A DNA stretch of 64,000 bases from UBA6912 sp963792895 (lineage in GTDB: Bacteria > Actinomycetota > Acidimicrobiia > Spongiisociales > UBA5794). The position numbers and the translations under genes are program-made. The DNA lies in NCBI GenBank assembly GCA_963792895.1, contig CAWBYA010000006.1:372001-436000 (forward strand), written 5' to 3'. A model generated the notes under the pieces. That model ran no database searches, had not been told where the DNA came from, and was given only the letters and a program-made list of their open reading frames with translations. How positions within the stretch are numbered: the first letter of the stretch is position 1; every line of letters starts with the position of its first letter. Below are positions 17,545 through 25,717 of the stretch, piece after piece.

Positions 17545-18267
17545 TCAGGACGTCAACCCGAGCTCGCTCTTGAGTTCCTCGAGCTTGGCGTCCGCCTGGA
17601 CCATGCTGATGGCTTCTTTCAGCTCCGACTCGGCGCCCTCGGGGGTCGCCTCGCGCAGCTCTGCATTTGCCATAGCCTGGGCCTTGCGGGCCTCGATCTT
17701 CTCTTCGACTTTGTCGAGCGAGGGCGCGTCGTAGTCCAAGGTGTTGGAGAGGGCGTCGACGGCCTTGTTGACGGACTCCTGCATCTTGGCGGCCTCGAGC
17801 GAGCCGAGCAGCTCCATACGCTTCGCCGCGAGCTCTTGGACGCGCATTGCGTTCTGGGTGACGGCGTCCTTGGCCTTGTCGGCTTGGGTCGCAGCAGTCT
17901 CGTACTGGGTCTTCAGCGTGCTGAGGTTGTTCTCGGCCGCCTGAAGCTTCATGGCGAGCGCCTGGGCGGTGCGGGTCCATTTCTCGACACCGGCGGCGTC
18001 GCCCTCCGCCTTGGAAGCCTCGGCCTTCATCAGCGCCTGCTTGGCCATCTCGCGAGCGTCCCCAACATCGTCGGCCGCCGACTCCATCTTCGACTCGAGC
18101 TGCGTGCGGTGGGCAACCACCTTGGCTGCCTGATTCCGCAGCGCCTGGTCACGCTTGCGCGCCTCACCGATGGCTTGTTCGATCTCGATCTCCGGGTTCA
18201 TCGCACCTTCGGCCGTCTGCCGAAACAAGGTCGTGATGTAGCCCCAGAGGCGCCTGAAAAATCCCAT
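17545..18267 (-). CDS. pspA: PspA/IM30/Vipp1-family membrane-protection protein
   Basis: A 240-residue coiled-coil protein, length typical for actinobacterial PspA. It opens with the amphipathic helix MGFFRRLWGYITTLFRQTAE, followed by MNPEIEIEQAIGEARKRDQA and long heptad stretches (QAAENNLSTLKTQYETAATQ). The acidic C-terminal KLEELKSELGLTS is the ESCRT-III-like tail seen in relatives. PspA oligomers bind stressed membranes on the cytoplasmic side. The upstream membrane protein (59 nt away, same strand) is the probable operon partner. Confidence 0.93.
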   Translation of the reverse strand: MGFFRRLWGYITTLFRQTAEGAMNPEIEIEQAIGEARKRDQALRNQAAKVVAHRTQLESKMESAADDVGDAREMAKQALMKAEASKAEGDAAGVEKWTRTAQALAMKLQAAENNLSTLKTQYETAATQADKAKDAVTQNAMRVQELAAKRMELLGSLEAAKMQESVNKAVDALSNTLDYDAPSLDKVEEKIEARKAQAMANAELREATPEGAESELKEAISMVQADAKLEELKSELGLTS

Positions 18268-18326
18268 GGAAGTCCTTCCACCGACGGAATGATCCCCGCG
18301 AGTCTAGGAGTCTCGCTCGGGCACCG

Positions 18327-19616
18327 TCACCCCCGGCGGCGCTGCCCGCCCCCGCGACCGCGACCGGTCTTGCCGGCCCGGCTGGACGACGACCGGGAGG
18401 ATCGGCTCGACGAGCTGCTATCGCTCGATCGACTCGGGCCGGGGACCGGTGAGCTCCCCCGTCCCGACCGGGTCGGAACCTGCGGGAATCTCGGGGTGGA
18501 GACCCGAGTCCCTCGGCTCGACCTTGCCGAGCCACCCAAACCGCCGAGCATGCCGCCACCACGTGCGGTTCCGGCCATCATCGAGCCTGCGACACCGATG
18601 AGGATCTCCAGGAGGCCACCGCCTGTCGGGCTGCTGCGCCGTGTGGGCCGGCGAGAGTAATCCGGGCGCGGCGGCAACGACGATGTAGTACCCGGCGCAG
18701 ACTGCGGTCCACCGGCTGGGGCTGCGGGTTCCGAGGTGGGGAGCCGCTTGGGTTCGGGCCGCGGCGGAGCGGGCTTGCCGTCCAGGACCGCCTCTGCCGA
18801 GTCGAGTTGCCAGATCGCAACATCCAGCTTGTTCGACAGGTCGAGCAGCGCCTCCGGGGTGTTGGCGGCGCCGAAGGCGTCGGTGACGTCCCCATAGGTC
18901 AAGCCGGCCTGCTCGTAGTAGTCGTCCGCCTGCTGGTTGTCCGCGAGACGGACTTCATCCTCCATGTCGATGATGTCGTTGGCGACGGCGTCGATCTGGC
19001 TCTGGACCTGCTGCTTGGCCTCGGCAAGACGCGGGTCCAGCCGCGGCCCCTTGTTCGTGTTCCGGCGCGAGCGCCAGAACACGAACAGCCCGATGCCGAC
19101 GGCGATCACCAGCAGCCAGATCCAGGCACCTCCACCACCTCCCGACGAGGTCGATACCGGCTCAGGCGCTGACGCGGCCGGTGCGGTGCCGAGCAACGTT
19201 GCTGTGAAGAGTTCGAGAACCTCACCGTCTGTTTGGCCGTCGAGCGATGCGTCGAGCGCGGCGTCGAGCTCGACATCGGTGAACACCTCGGTGGCTCCCG
19301 ACCAGCCGACGCTGAGGGGCGCCACGACAACGACGACGCCTTCGCCGAGCCGGTCGTAGATCGCATCGGCGAAGGTGGTTGCTCCGGCGACGGGCTCGTC
19401 TGCGAGCGCAACGTAACTCACGCGCTCGCCCTCGGCACGGACGGAAGACACCAGCCGACCAACTTGTGCACTGTCTGCGGTGGCTCCCACCTCGACGTAC
19501 ACGCCCGTGTCGGCCACCACCGTTGCGACGTCTTCCGCGTCGGCGGCGAGCGCCGGAGCGCCCACGGTGACGAGAGCGGCAAGAACAAACCAAATGATGG
19601 CCCAGCGAGATCTCAT
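18327..19616 (-). CDS. Exported membrane protein of the PspA operon (TPM-like N-terminal domain, Ser/Arg-rich tail)
   Basis: ATG 19616 begins a signal peptide RSRWAIIWFVLAALVTVGAP ending ALAAD; the product is 429 residues. Residues 25-145 are an extracytoplasmic domain reminiscent of TPM-fold proteins (DTGVYVEVG, EGVVVVVAPLSVGWSGATEV). A single transmembrane helix AWIWLLVIAVGIGLFVFW follows, then a cytoplasmic coiled coil (LAEAKQQVQSQIDAVANDII DMEDEVRLAD). The last 130 residues are disordered and rich in Pro, Ser, Arg and Gly, ending RGRGGGQRRRG. The pairing with pspA suggests a membrane-stress sensor or anchor; that role is inferred. Confidence 0.8.
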   Translation of the reverse strand: MRSRWAIIWFVLAALVTVGAPALAADAEDVATVVADTGVYVEVGATADSAQVGRLVSSVRAEGERVSYVALADEPVAGATTFADAIYDRLGEGVVVVVAPLSVGWSGATEVFTDVELDAALDASLDGQTDGEVLELFTATLLGTAPAASAPEPVSTSSGGGGGAWIWLLVIAVGIGLFVFWRSRRNTNKGPRLDPRLAEAKQQVQSQIDAVANDIIDMEDEVRLADNQQADDYYEQAGLTYGDVTDAFGAANTPEALLDLSNKLDVAIWQLDSAEAVLDGKPAPPRPEPKRLPTSEPAAPAGGPQSAPGTTSSLPPRPDYSRRPTRRSSPTGGGLLEILIGVAGSMMAGTARGGGMLGGLGGSARSSRGTRVSTPRFPQVPTRSGRGSSPVPGPSRSSDSSSSSRSSRSSSSRAGKTGRGRGGGQRRRG

Positions 19617-19650
19617 GGTCGTCAGGTTAACGGTCCTGCGTCGGGAGAGG

Positions 19651-20202
19651 TCAGCCCTTGTGGCGTTTGCGATACGCCGCGACATTCTCCCGGGAGGCGC
19701 ACGTGTCCGAGCAGTATCGCCGGCTCCGGTTGCGAGACGTGTCCACGTAGACGTCGGCGCATTGGTGCGAGTCGCAGACTCCGAGCCGATCGCTTCCGTA
19801 GTCGCACACCACCACCGAGAGACCCATCGCGGTCACGGCGCTGAGCCATGGGGCAACGCCGGCGTCCTGGGGCTCGAAATGCAGATGGGGATGGCCGCCG
19901 TGCACACTCACCATCGGAGTGGCCCTGGCAAACGAGAGCAGTCGGTTGAGCAGCGCGGCGGCGGTGGCGTCGTCTGGCGCGGCGAAGACTTCCCGAAGCT
20001 GCAGGCGCAGCTGCCTGACCTCGGCAACGTCCTGTTCCGTGAGGTCCCACTCCGGACGCCACAGTTCGGCATCGATGGTGGCGAGAAAGGCCCGGAGACC
20101 CTCGACGTCCACGAGCCGATCCTCGCCCGACACGACCTCGCGCGTGTTCACGAGGTCGATTGCAAGCTGTACCGGATCGTCCGTGTAATGAGAGAAATCC
20201 AC
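19651..20202 (-). CDS. CGNR zinc-finger family transcriptional regulator
   Basis: GTG at 20202 with GGAG 8 nt upstream gives 183 residues. The N-terminal domain (ABATE/stress-response type) has the characteristic LAIDLVNTREV. The C-terminal zinc finger reads RLGVCDSHQCADVYVDTSRN RSRRYCSDTCASRENVAAYR, matching the CGNR family except that the eponymous CGNR is CASR here. These proteins bind DNA through the finger and are usually autoregulatory. Two short CCTTAC repeats lie in the promoter region to the right. Confidence 0.9.
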   Translation of the reverse strand: MDFSHYTDDPVQLAIDLVNTREVVSGEDRLVDVEGLRAFLATIDAELWRPEWDLTEQDVAEVRQLRLQLREVFAAPDDATAAALLNRLLSFARATPMVSVHGGHPHLHFEPQDAGVAPWLSAVTAMGLSVVVCDYGSDRLGVCDSHQCADVYVDTSRNRSRRYCSDTCASRENVAAYRKRHKG

Positions 20203-20208
20203 TTGACT

Positions 20209-20239
20209 CCTTACAAGGCTTCCTCTACCTTACCGTAAG
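20209..20239. promoter_or_regulatory. Candidate CGNR operator: two CCTTAC repeats 19 bp apart
   Basis: CCTTACAAGG begins at 20209 and CCTTACCGTAAG at 20228, spaced about two helical turns apart. The second copy is an inverted repeat CTTAC-C-GTAAG (20229-20239). They lie between the CGNR gene and the divergent small genes, where an autoregulatory site would be expected. Confidence 0.4.
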
Positions 20240-20289
20240 AGCCGTCTTCACTTTAGCCAATTACGGCCGACTGGGGAAGGGAGCCTGTG

Positions 20290-20460
20290 ATGTTGGCATT
20301 CTCTTACACGTTCGACGTAGCGGTCCAGGAGCTGGCAGCTGTGCGGGCGCGTCACCGGGAAGCGGTATCGCGGAACAGCTCACCCATCTCACGCAACGTC
20401 CACGATCGATCCACCGGGCACGGAATGGCGGCCATCGCCATCGTCGACCCGGAGTTGTGA
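20290..20460 (+). CDS. Small hypothetical protein (56 aa)
   Basis: The ORF from ATG 20290, with GGGAGCC 4 nt upstream, encodes MLAFSYTFDVAVQELAAVRA and ends in AAIAIVDPEL. It precedes the next small gene by 12 nt on the same strand. No family is recognised. It is divergent from the CGNR gene. Coding is supported only by position and the ribosome-binding site. Confidence 0.35.
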   Translation: MLAFSYTFDVAVQELAAVRARHREAVSRNSSPISRNVHDRSTGHGMAAIAIVDPEL

Positions 20461-20472
20461 AAGGAGCACACC

Positions 20473-20637
20473 ATGTTCGAGACCTACTGCCCCGTCCACG
20501 AGTCCAACGTGCTGATCTTCCCGTCGTTCATCGACGAGTTGGCGAACACGGATCGCGGCATCGTGGTGCGCTACCACTGCACCTGCGGCCACCAGGGCGC
20601 ATTCGTGACCGGCAAGCGTGCGGCGGGCCCCGCCTGA
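20473..20637 (+). CDS. Small Cys-containing protein, possible zinc ribbon (54 aa)
   Basis: AAAGGAG sits 6 nt before ATG 20473. The product starts MFETYCPVHESNVLIF and has NTDRGIVVRYHCTCGHQGAF near the end. The CPVH and CTCGH pairs could bind zinc. Similar short proteins occur in actinobacteria, from memory, with no assigned role. Its stop lies 15 nt from the convergent stop of the proline dehydrogenase gene. Confidence 0.6.
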   Translation: MFETYCPVHESNVLIFPSFIDELANTDRGIVVRYHCTCGHQGAFVTGKRAAGPA

Positions 20638-20652
20638 GGTGTCGCGGTCCGC

Positions 20653-21570
20653 TCAGCTGCGGGACGTCGCCGCCCTCACGAAGAACCAGAGGTTCGCGGG
20701 GCGCTCCGCCATCCGGCGGGTGAGATAGGGGTACCACGCCGCGCCGTACGGCACGTAGATGCGGACGTGGAGCCCCTCGTCGAGAAGTTGTTGCTGGAGG
20801 GGCGTGCGGACGCCGTACAGCATCTGGAACTCGTAGTAGCCATGCCTCGATGCTGCGAGGTTCTTGGCGTGAGCGAGGCGCTCCTCGTCGTGCGACGCAA
20901 TGGCCGGGCGCACCGCCTCGGCGCCCATGAGCAGTATGGCGAGACGATCGAATGCGGCGTCGACATCGGTCCTTCCCTGGTAGGCGACGCCCTCCGGCTC
21001 CGCATACGCTCCCTTGCACAGCCGAACGTGGCCGCCGAGCGCCACGATACGATCGAGATCGTCACGGGTTCGGCGCAAGTACGCCTGGACGGCAATGCCG
21101 ATGTTGCCCCGTGTGCGCTGGATCCGTTCGTACATCGCAATGGTCGCCTCGGTGTGGCGGCTCTCCTCCATGTCGACCGTGACCGACGTCCCGACCTCGG
21201 CAGCGCGAACGGCCAGCGCATCGAGCGACTCCTCGGCAAGGTCGTCGTCCATCCCGAGCCCAAGCTGGGTGAGCTTGACCGAGATGTTGGCGTCGAGCCC
21301 ATCCCTGTCGATGCGATCGAGGCACGCGAGGTAGTCATTGCGAGCCCCGACGGCCTGCGCCGCATCCGTGACGTGCTCGCCGAGATGATCGAGCGACACG
21401 CGGAATCCCTTCGCGTTCAGGTTTCGTGCAACCGCCTCGGCCTCGTCGAGTTGCTCACCGGCGACGAAGCGCGTAGCCAAGCCGCGCCCCGGCCCCGTGT
21501 CCGTGAAGAGTGATCTGACGGCAGAGCGATCGGTCACGGCGAGAAGCGCTCTCCCGATGACTGAGACCAC
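20653..21570 (-). CDS. Proline dehydrogenase (PRODH)
   Basis: The 305-residue single-domain enzyme has the FAD-binding TIM-barrel motifs: VSLDHLGEHV, ANISVKLTQLGLGMD, SVTVDMEESRHTEATIAMYE, GNIGIAVQAYLRRT, VRLCKGAYAEPEGVAYQ and the C-terminal YVPYGAAWYPYLTRRMAERP. It oxidises proline to pyrroline-5-carboxylate, passing electrons to the membrane quinone pool. Its start is 3 nt from the proC stop, so the two are co-transcribed. No P5C dehydrogenase gene is nearby, which is unusual because PRODH normally pairs with it. Confidence 0.95.
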   Translation of the reverse strand: MVSVIGRALLAVTDRSAVRSLFTDTGPGRGLATRFVAGEQLDEAEAVARNLNAKGFRVSLDHLGEHVTDAAQAVGARNDYLACLDRIDRDGLDANISVKLTQLGLGMDDDLAEESLDALAVRAAEVGTSVTVDMEESRHTEATIAMYERIQRTRGNIGIAVQAYLRRTRDDLDRIVALGGHVRLCKGAYAEPEGVAYQGRTDVDAAFDRLAILLMGAEAVRPAIASHDEERLAHAKNLAASRHGYYEFQMLYGVRTPLQQQLLDEGLHVRIYVPYGAAWYPYLTRRMAERPANLWFFVRAATSRS

Positions 21571-21573
21571 GCG

Positions 21574-22401
21574 TCACCCCTCCTTTGGTCTCGCGGCCGC
21601 CTCTGCCCCGAGCTCGCGTGACCGAGAGGCGGCAGCTCGCACGGCATCCTCGACGAGCGCCCGAAAACCACCGTTCTCGAGGGTATGCATCGCTGCTGCG
21701 GTGGTACCGCCCGGCGAGGTCACTTCGGCACGAAGTCGGAACGCGCTCTTCTCACTTCCTTCGAGAAGGATGCCTGCGCCACGCAAGGTCTGATCGACGA
21801 GCTTCTCGGCAGCGTGATGGGGAAGGCCCTCCCGAATCGCCGCCTCCGTGAGCGCCTCGGCCAGGAGGAACACATAGGCCGGACCGGTGCCCGATACCGC
21901 GGTCACTGCATCGAGGAGATCTTCCGACAGATTGATCGTCTCGCCAACCGCGGCGAGAACCGACGCCGCACTATCGAGGGTGGCCGCGTCGACATGGGCG
22001 CCACCGCAATACGCAGTCATGCCCTCGTCAACCGCTGCGGGCGTGTTGGGCATGCTGCGCACGACGGGCACGCCCGGAAAGGCCTCCTCGAAAACCTCGA
22101 GCGGCACGCCTGCGGCAAGGGAGATCACGAGTTGCAGTGGTGTGATGACGTCGCGCAGTTGATCGATCAACGAAGCGACGTCTTTGGGCTTGACCGCCAC
22201 CACCACCACGTCGCGCCCTGCGGCGGCCTCGGCGGCATCGAGCACAACAGCAATCCCCGTATGGCGTTCGGCCTCGCGGGCGCGTTCGGGGCGCCGGGCT
22301 GCCATCACCAAATCCGCGGCCTCCCAGCCGGCGCGGAACAGGCCCTCGGCGAGGATCTCCCCCATCGAGCCGGCCCCGAGGATGGCAACGGTCGGGCGCA
22401 T
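21574..22401 (-). CDS. proC: Pyrroline-5-carboxylate reductase
   Basis: A 275-residue ProC with the N-terminal NADP-binding VAILGAGSMGEILAEGLFRA, the VVVAVKPKDV strand, VRSMPNTPAAVDEGMTAY and the C-terminal dimerisation motif AVSGTGPAYVFLLAEALTEA with TSPGGTTAAAMHTLENGGFR. It catalyses the last step of proline synthesis. The proline dehydrogenase gene follows immediately; together they could run a proline/P5C redox cycle. Confidence 0.96.
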   Translation of the reverse strand: MRPTVAILGAGSMGEILAEGLFRAGWEAADLVMAARRPERAREAERHTGIAVVLDAAEAAAGRDVVVVAVKPKDVASLIDQLRDVITPLQLVISLAAGVPLEVFEEAFPGVPVVRSMPNTPAAVDEGMTAYCGGAHVDAATLDSAASVLAAVGETINLSEDLLDAVTAVSGTGPAYVFLLAEALTEAAIREGLPHHAAEKLVDQTLRGAGILLEGSEKSAFRLRAEVTSPGGTTAAAMHTLENGGFRALVEDAVRAAASRSRELGAEAAARPKEG

Positions 22402-22441
22402 CGGGAGAGATCATACGGCACGGCCGGCCCGGCGTGAGAGT

Positions 22442-23896
22442 ATGGCGACCATGGATGAGCGCGACCCAGGGCACGAGCCCGACCTCGATGCGTGGGCAGA
22501 GTTCGTGGAGGGCTCAACCGCCCCTCAGGAACCGACGGCGATCCAGGCGAGGCTCGACGCCACCGGATGGATCGCTCTCGCGCTGGCCGTGCTCACGCTG
22601 GTCGGCATGATCGCACTGCGGCCCGGCGACGTGCGCGCCGATCGGTCGCGATTGAGCACGCTGGGCGTACCCCGCGAGCAACACGCCGCGGAGATCGTGT
22701 CGACTGTGGAGACGGCCTGCGCAGGTACGGTCGACCTGCCGTGCACCGACGTGGCCTTTCGCCTGCTCGCCGGACCCGATGCGGGCGAGCTCTTCACACA
22801 GAGCTTCCCTGCGAGCGCCGTCAACCCCGATTTCTCGGTCGGAGCGGTTGCGATCCTGTCACGTCGCAGCCCCAACGGAACCGTGATCGATGTCACCAGC
22901 ATTGCGTGCCCGTTCGATGAGGGCGCAGCATGCCGCGCCCTGACTGTTGCCGTGGACGAGGGCGAGGGACCTCCCCGGACGGTGCAGTACGTAGCCGCCG
23001 GGGCGGAACCCGCTGCCCGGCTGGCCGCAGGCGACGAGGCCATCATCGAGCTGTTTCCGGATTCGGATGTCTTCGAGGCGTTGTCCGTGACGCCGCCCGA
23101 CGTCGCCATCGCCTACCAATTCTCCGGCGACTTCCAGCGCCGACCCCTCCTGTTGTGGGCGGCCGTCCTCTTCTCCCTCGCCGTGATCGCCGTCGGGTTG
23201 TGGCGAGGCGTTGCCGCCCTGGCCGGCTTGGCAGCGAGCCTTGGCGTCCTCTTGCTCTTCGTGTTGCCGGCGATTCTCGATGGGCGCAGCCCGCTGCTCG
23301 TCGCAGTGGTCGGCTCGAGCGCGATTGCGTTCCTTGCGCTCTACGTGGCGCACGGGTTCCGTCGCATGACGAACGTCGCCCTCATCGGCATGGTCTCGGC
23401 GTTGGTACTGACTGCGGTGCTGTCCGCACTCGCCGTCGAGCTGGCGCACTTCACAGGCTTCGCTACCGAAGAGAGCACGCTGCTGACGTTCTTCGAGGGC
23501 AGCATCGACATACGCGGGCTTCTGCTCGCCGGGATCGTGCTCGGGACCGCAGGCGCCCTCGACGATGTCACGGTTACCCAGGCCTCAGCCGTCTGGCAGT
23601 TGCGTGCCGCCGATCCGACCCAGGACCGGGCGGCACTCTTCCGGCGCGCGCTCGCCATTGGGCGCGACCACATCGCGTCCACCGTCAACACGCTGCTGCT
23701 CGCCTACGCCGGTGCCGCGTTGCCGCTCCTGATCCTCTTCGTCCTGTCCGAGCAGTCTCTCGGCGCTATCGCCAACTCGGAAGTCGTCGCGGTCGAGATC
23801 ATCCGCACGCTCGTCGGCAGCATCGGGCTGGTCGCGGCGGTGCCGATCACGACGTGGCTGGCTGCGCGAACCGCAGACGGCTCCCCCGCACACTGA
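22442..23896 (+). CDS. YibE/F-family multi-pass membrane protein
   Basis: ATG 22442 gives 484 residues (ATG 22451 is an alternative). After a short cytoplasmic segment and one helix (WIALALAVLTLVGMIAL) there is an extracytoplasmic domain of about 200 residues, then seven helices, for example LLLWAAVLFSLAVIAVGLWR and PLLVAVVGSSAIAFLALYVA. The YibE/F signature AGIVLGTAGALDDVTVTQAS is present near residue 370, followed by AGAALPLLILFVL. The family has no firmly established function. It is convergent with the TIR gene, 6 nt apart. Confidence 0.88.
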   Translation: MATMDERDPGHEPDLDAWAEFVEGSTAPQEPTAIQARLDATGWIALALAVLTLVGMIALRPGDVRADRSRLSTLGVPREQHAAEIVSTVETACAGTVDLPCTDVAFRLLAGPDAGELFTQSFPASAVNPDFSVGAVAILSRRSPNGTVIDVTSIACPFDEGAACRALTVAVDEGEGPPRTVQYVAAGAEPAARLAAGDEAIIELFPDSDVFEALSVTPPDVAIAYQFSGDFQRRPLLLWAAVLFSLAVIAVGLWRGVAALAGLAASLGVLLLFVLPAILDGRSPLLVAVVGSSAIAFLALYVAHGFRRMTNVALIGMVSALVLTAVLSALAVELAHFTGFATEESTLLTFFEGSIDIRGLLLAGIVLGTAGALDDVTVTQASAVWQLRAADPTQDRAALFRRALAIGRDHIASTVNTLLLAYAGAALPLLILFVLSEQSLGAIANSEVVAVEIIRTLVGSIGLVAAVPITTWLAARTADGSPAH

Positions 23897-23902
23897 TCGT
23901 CG

Positions 23903-25492
23903 TCAGCGCTCCAGCGTGAGCGTCCCCCACGTGAGGGGACGCTGGAACTCGGCGTCCGTGTGACCGAGGATCACCGTCTGCTGCGGCTGGCCATCCACCA
24001 CTTCGCCATCGTTGTCGAACACGGCGATCAGAGCTGCGATATCCCCCGGCGGCGGACCCGCCAACCCGAACACCGACCACGGGATCGCCGCCTCGAGTTG
24101 CCACGAGCCGTCGGCGTCGATCTCGCCCGCCAGCACAACCGGCACTTGCGTGGTGTTGTCCGAGAAGGCCGTGCCGCTTCCGGTGAACCAGACTGCCGAC
24201 GGCCCCCCGTCTGCGGCCCGCGGGGTCATCGTCAGCTGGAAGTCGTCGCCGTCCGGGCGCTCCGAGATCCCCCCGGCGGGGGCCGTCGTGAGGTTGATGT
24301 CGAGGGCGTCGCCGCGCCAGATCTGGTTGCCGACGTTCTGCTGCGAATACACGTCGTCGGCGCTGACGACCGCCAGATAGAGCGCAGCGTCGTCGTAGCG
24401 CGCGATGACGACACCTGGGCTGTCGTCACCCAATCGGTCGACGACGTCGGCGTCGCGGAACACCTCGGTCTGCAGCCGATAGCCCTCGGGGGTGGAGTCC
24501 CACTCCGCGAGATCGCCGTCGATGACAGGGGCCGATGCGGCGCGGAACGCGGTCACCGTGTCGCTCGCCACGATGTTCGTGACGGTGACGTCATCTGTCG
24601 TGGTCGAGACCCCGCCTGCTGTGGTCGAAACCCCGCCACCTCCACCAGCGACGGTGGTGGTCGGTCGGTCGCCGCCATCCCCGCTTGCGATGATCCCCAG
24701 GACGACGATCACGAGCACCGCGGCCGCACCGATCGCCACCATGCCCGCCGTTCCCAGCCGGGCCACGATGCCCTCTGGCTGCGGAGTGGTGCTCCGCATC
24801 GGGATTGTGCCTTCCGGATCGATCGGCGGAGTGGACGGTGTGGCGGAAGGCAAGGAGTCGAACCCGAGTGTCGCAGCTGCGGGGCGCGGGCGCTCATCGC
24901 CCGGCGCCGGCTGCGCATCAGCCGGCGGCGGTGACGGGTCGCCATCCGCCGAACGCGGAGACACATCAGCCGGCGGCGGTGACGGGTCGCCATCCGCCGA
25001 ACGCGGAGACACATCAGCCGGCGGCGGTGACGGGTCGCCATCCGCCAAACGCGGGGACACATCAGGCGGCACCGGCGGAGATTCGTCGCGACTCGGGGTA
25101 CCCGCCGAGACGATGCGCCGGGCAGCATTGACGAGGTTCTCGAACTCCGGGTCCGGCGATCCCGGCGTCCATGCGCTCAGGTTGGCCGCCTCGACTCCCC
25201 GGAAGCCGAAGGGAGGAAGGCTGCCGTCGAGCAGGACGGGGAGCAGCTTGCCGGCCTCGAGGGCTTCAGACGCTTCCTCGACCACCCAGCGTGACTGGCT
25301 CGACCCGGCGGACCAGACGACGATGACACATGCGGCACCCACCAGCTCGTCGTGGATGACGTCGCGCCATCGTTGGCCCGGCAATACCTCCGTATCCCAG
25401 AACACGCTGAAGCCGCGTTGCTCCAGCTCGGCGGCAAGCTGCCCTGCCCCCGCTGCGTCGGCTCTCGTGTAGGAGAGAAAGATGTCGGCCAC
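23903..25492 (-). CDS. TIR-domain single-pass membrane protein with C-terminal CBM9-like domain
   Basis: GTG 25492, with AGGGAG 7 nt upstream, gives 529 residues. Residues 1-105 are a TIR domain: VADIFLSYTRADA, GFSVFWDTEVLPGQRW and SSQSRWVVEEASEAL, where W69 and E73 fit the SxWxxxE pattern of NADase TIR domains. Residues 138-240 are Pro-rich with three 16-residue repeats. A transmembrane helix lies at 247-269 (TAGMVAIGAAAVLVIVVLGI). Residues 321-529 read as a CBM9/DOMON-like beta-sandwich (VIDGDLAEWDS, DDAALYLAVVSADD, WRGDALDINLT, WQLEAAIPWSVFG). The TIR should be cytoplasmic and the binding module outside. The ligand is unknown. Function as an immune or signalling receptor is inference. Confidence 0.85.
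   Translation of the reverse strand: MADIFLSYTRADAAGAGQLAAELEQRGFSVFWDTEVLPGQRWRDVIHDELVGAACVIVVWSAGSSQSRWVVEEASEALEAGKLLPVLLDGSLPPFGFRGVEAANLSAWTPGSPDPEFENLVNAARRIVSAGTPSRDESPPVPPDVSPRLADGDPSPPPADVSPRSADGDPSPPPADVSPRSADGDPSPPPADAQPAPGDERPRPAAATLGFDSLPSATPSTPPIDPEGTIPMRSTTPQPEGIVARLGTAGMVAIGAAAVLVIVVLGIIASGDGGDRPTTTVAGGGGGVSTTAGGVSTTTDDVTVTNIVASDTVTAFRAASAPVIDGDLAEWDSTPEGYRLQTEVFRDADVVDRLGDDSPGVVIARYDDAALYLAVVSADDVYSQQNVGNQIWRGDALDINLTTAPAGGISERPDGDDFQLTMTPRAADGGPSAVWFTGSGTAFSDNTTQVPVVLAGEIDADGSWQLEAAIPWSVFGLAGPPPGDIAALIAVFDNDGEVVDGQPQQTVILGHTDAEFQRPLTWGTLTLER
24921..25064. repeat. Three tandem 48-bp units encoding a Pro-rich 16-residue repeat
   Basis: Units at 24921-24968, 24969-25016 and 25017-25064; the first two are identical and the third has a few substitutions. 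On the minus strand each encodes DVSPRSADGDPSPPPA or a close variant. The repeat lengthens the juxtamembrane linker of the TIR protein. Confidence 0.95.
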
Positions 25493-25717
25493 GCATGCTC
25501 CCTGTGTCTGCGCAGAGCGCTCGCCCCAAGCCGTCCTCATGGGCACGGTCGCCGCACTCTTCTGGGCACACGATACGCGGCAGCCATCGCCAATACCGGA
25601 CTCGGCCGGGTCGGGTCGCCCCGCAGTCGTGCCTGACCATCACTCACATGCTGTCTGGTATTGTTTAACGATGTTTAGACCTTGACACGCTGCTCCCCAG
25701 GTCGATATGGTGCGGCC

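Noticed and set aside
24921..25064. Repeat array considered as a CRISPR
   Set aside because: Units are contiguous without spacers, in frame, and encode a Pro-rich linker.
23897..25492. TIR gene plus YibE/F gene considered as a two-gene defence system
   Set aside because: The genes are convergent, do not share a promoter, and YibE/F has no known link to TIR signalling.
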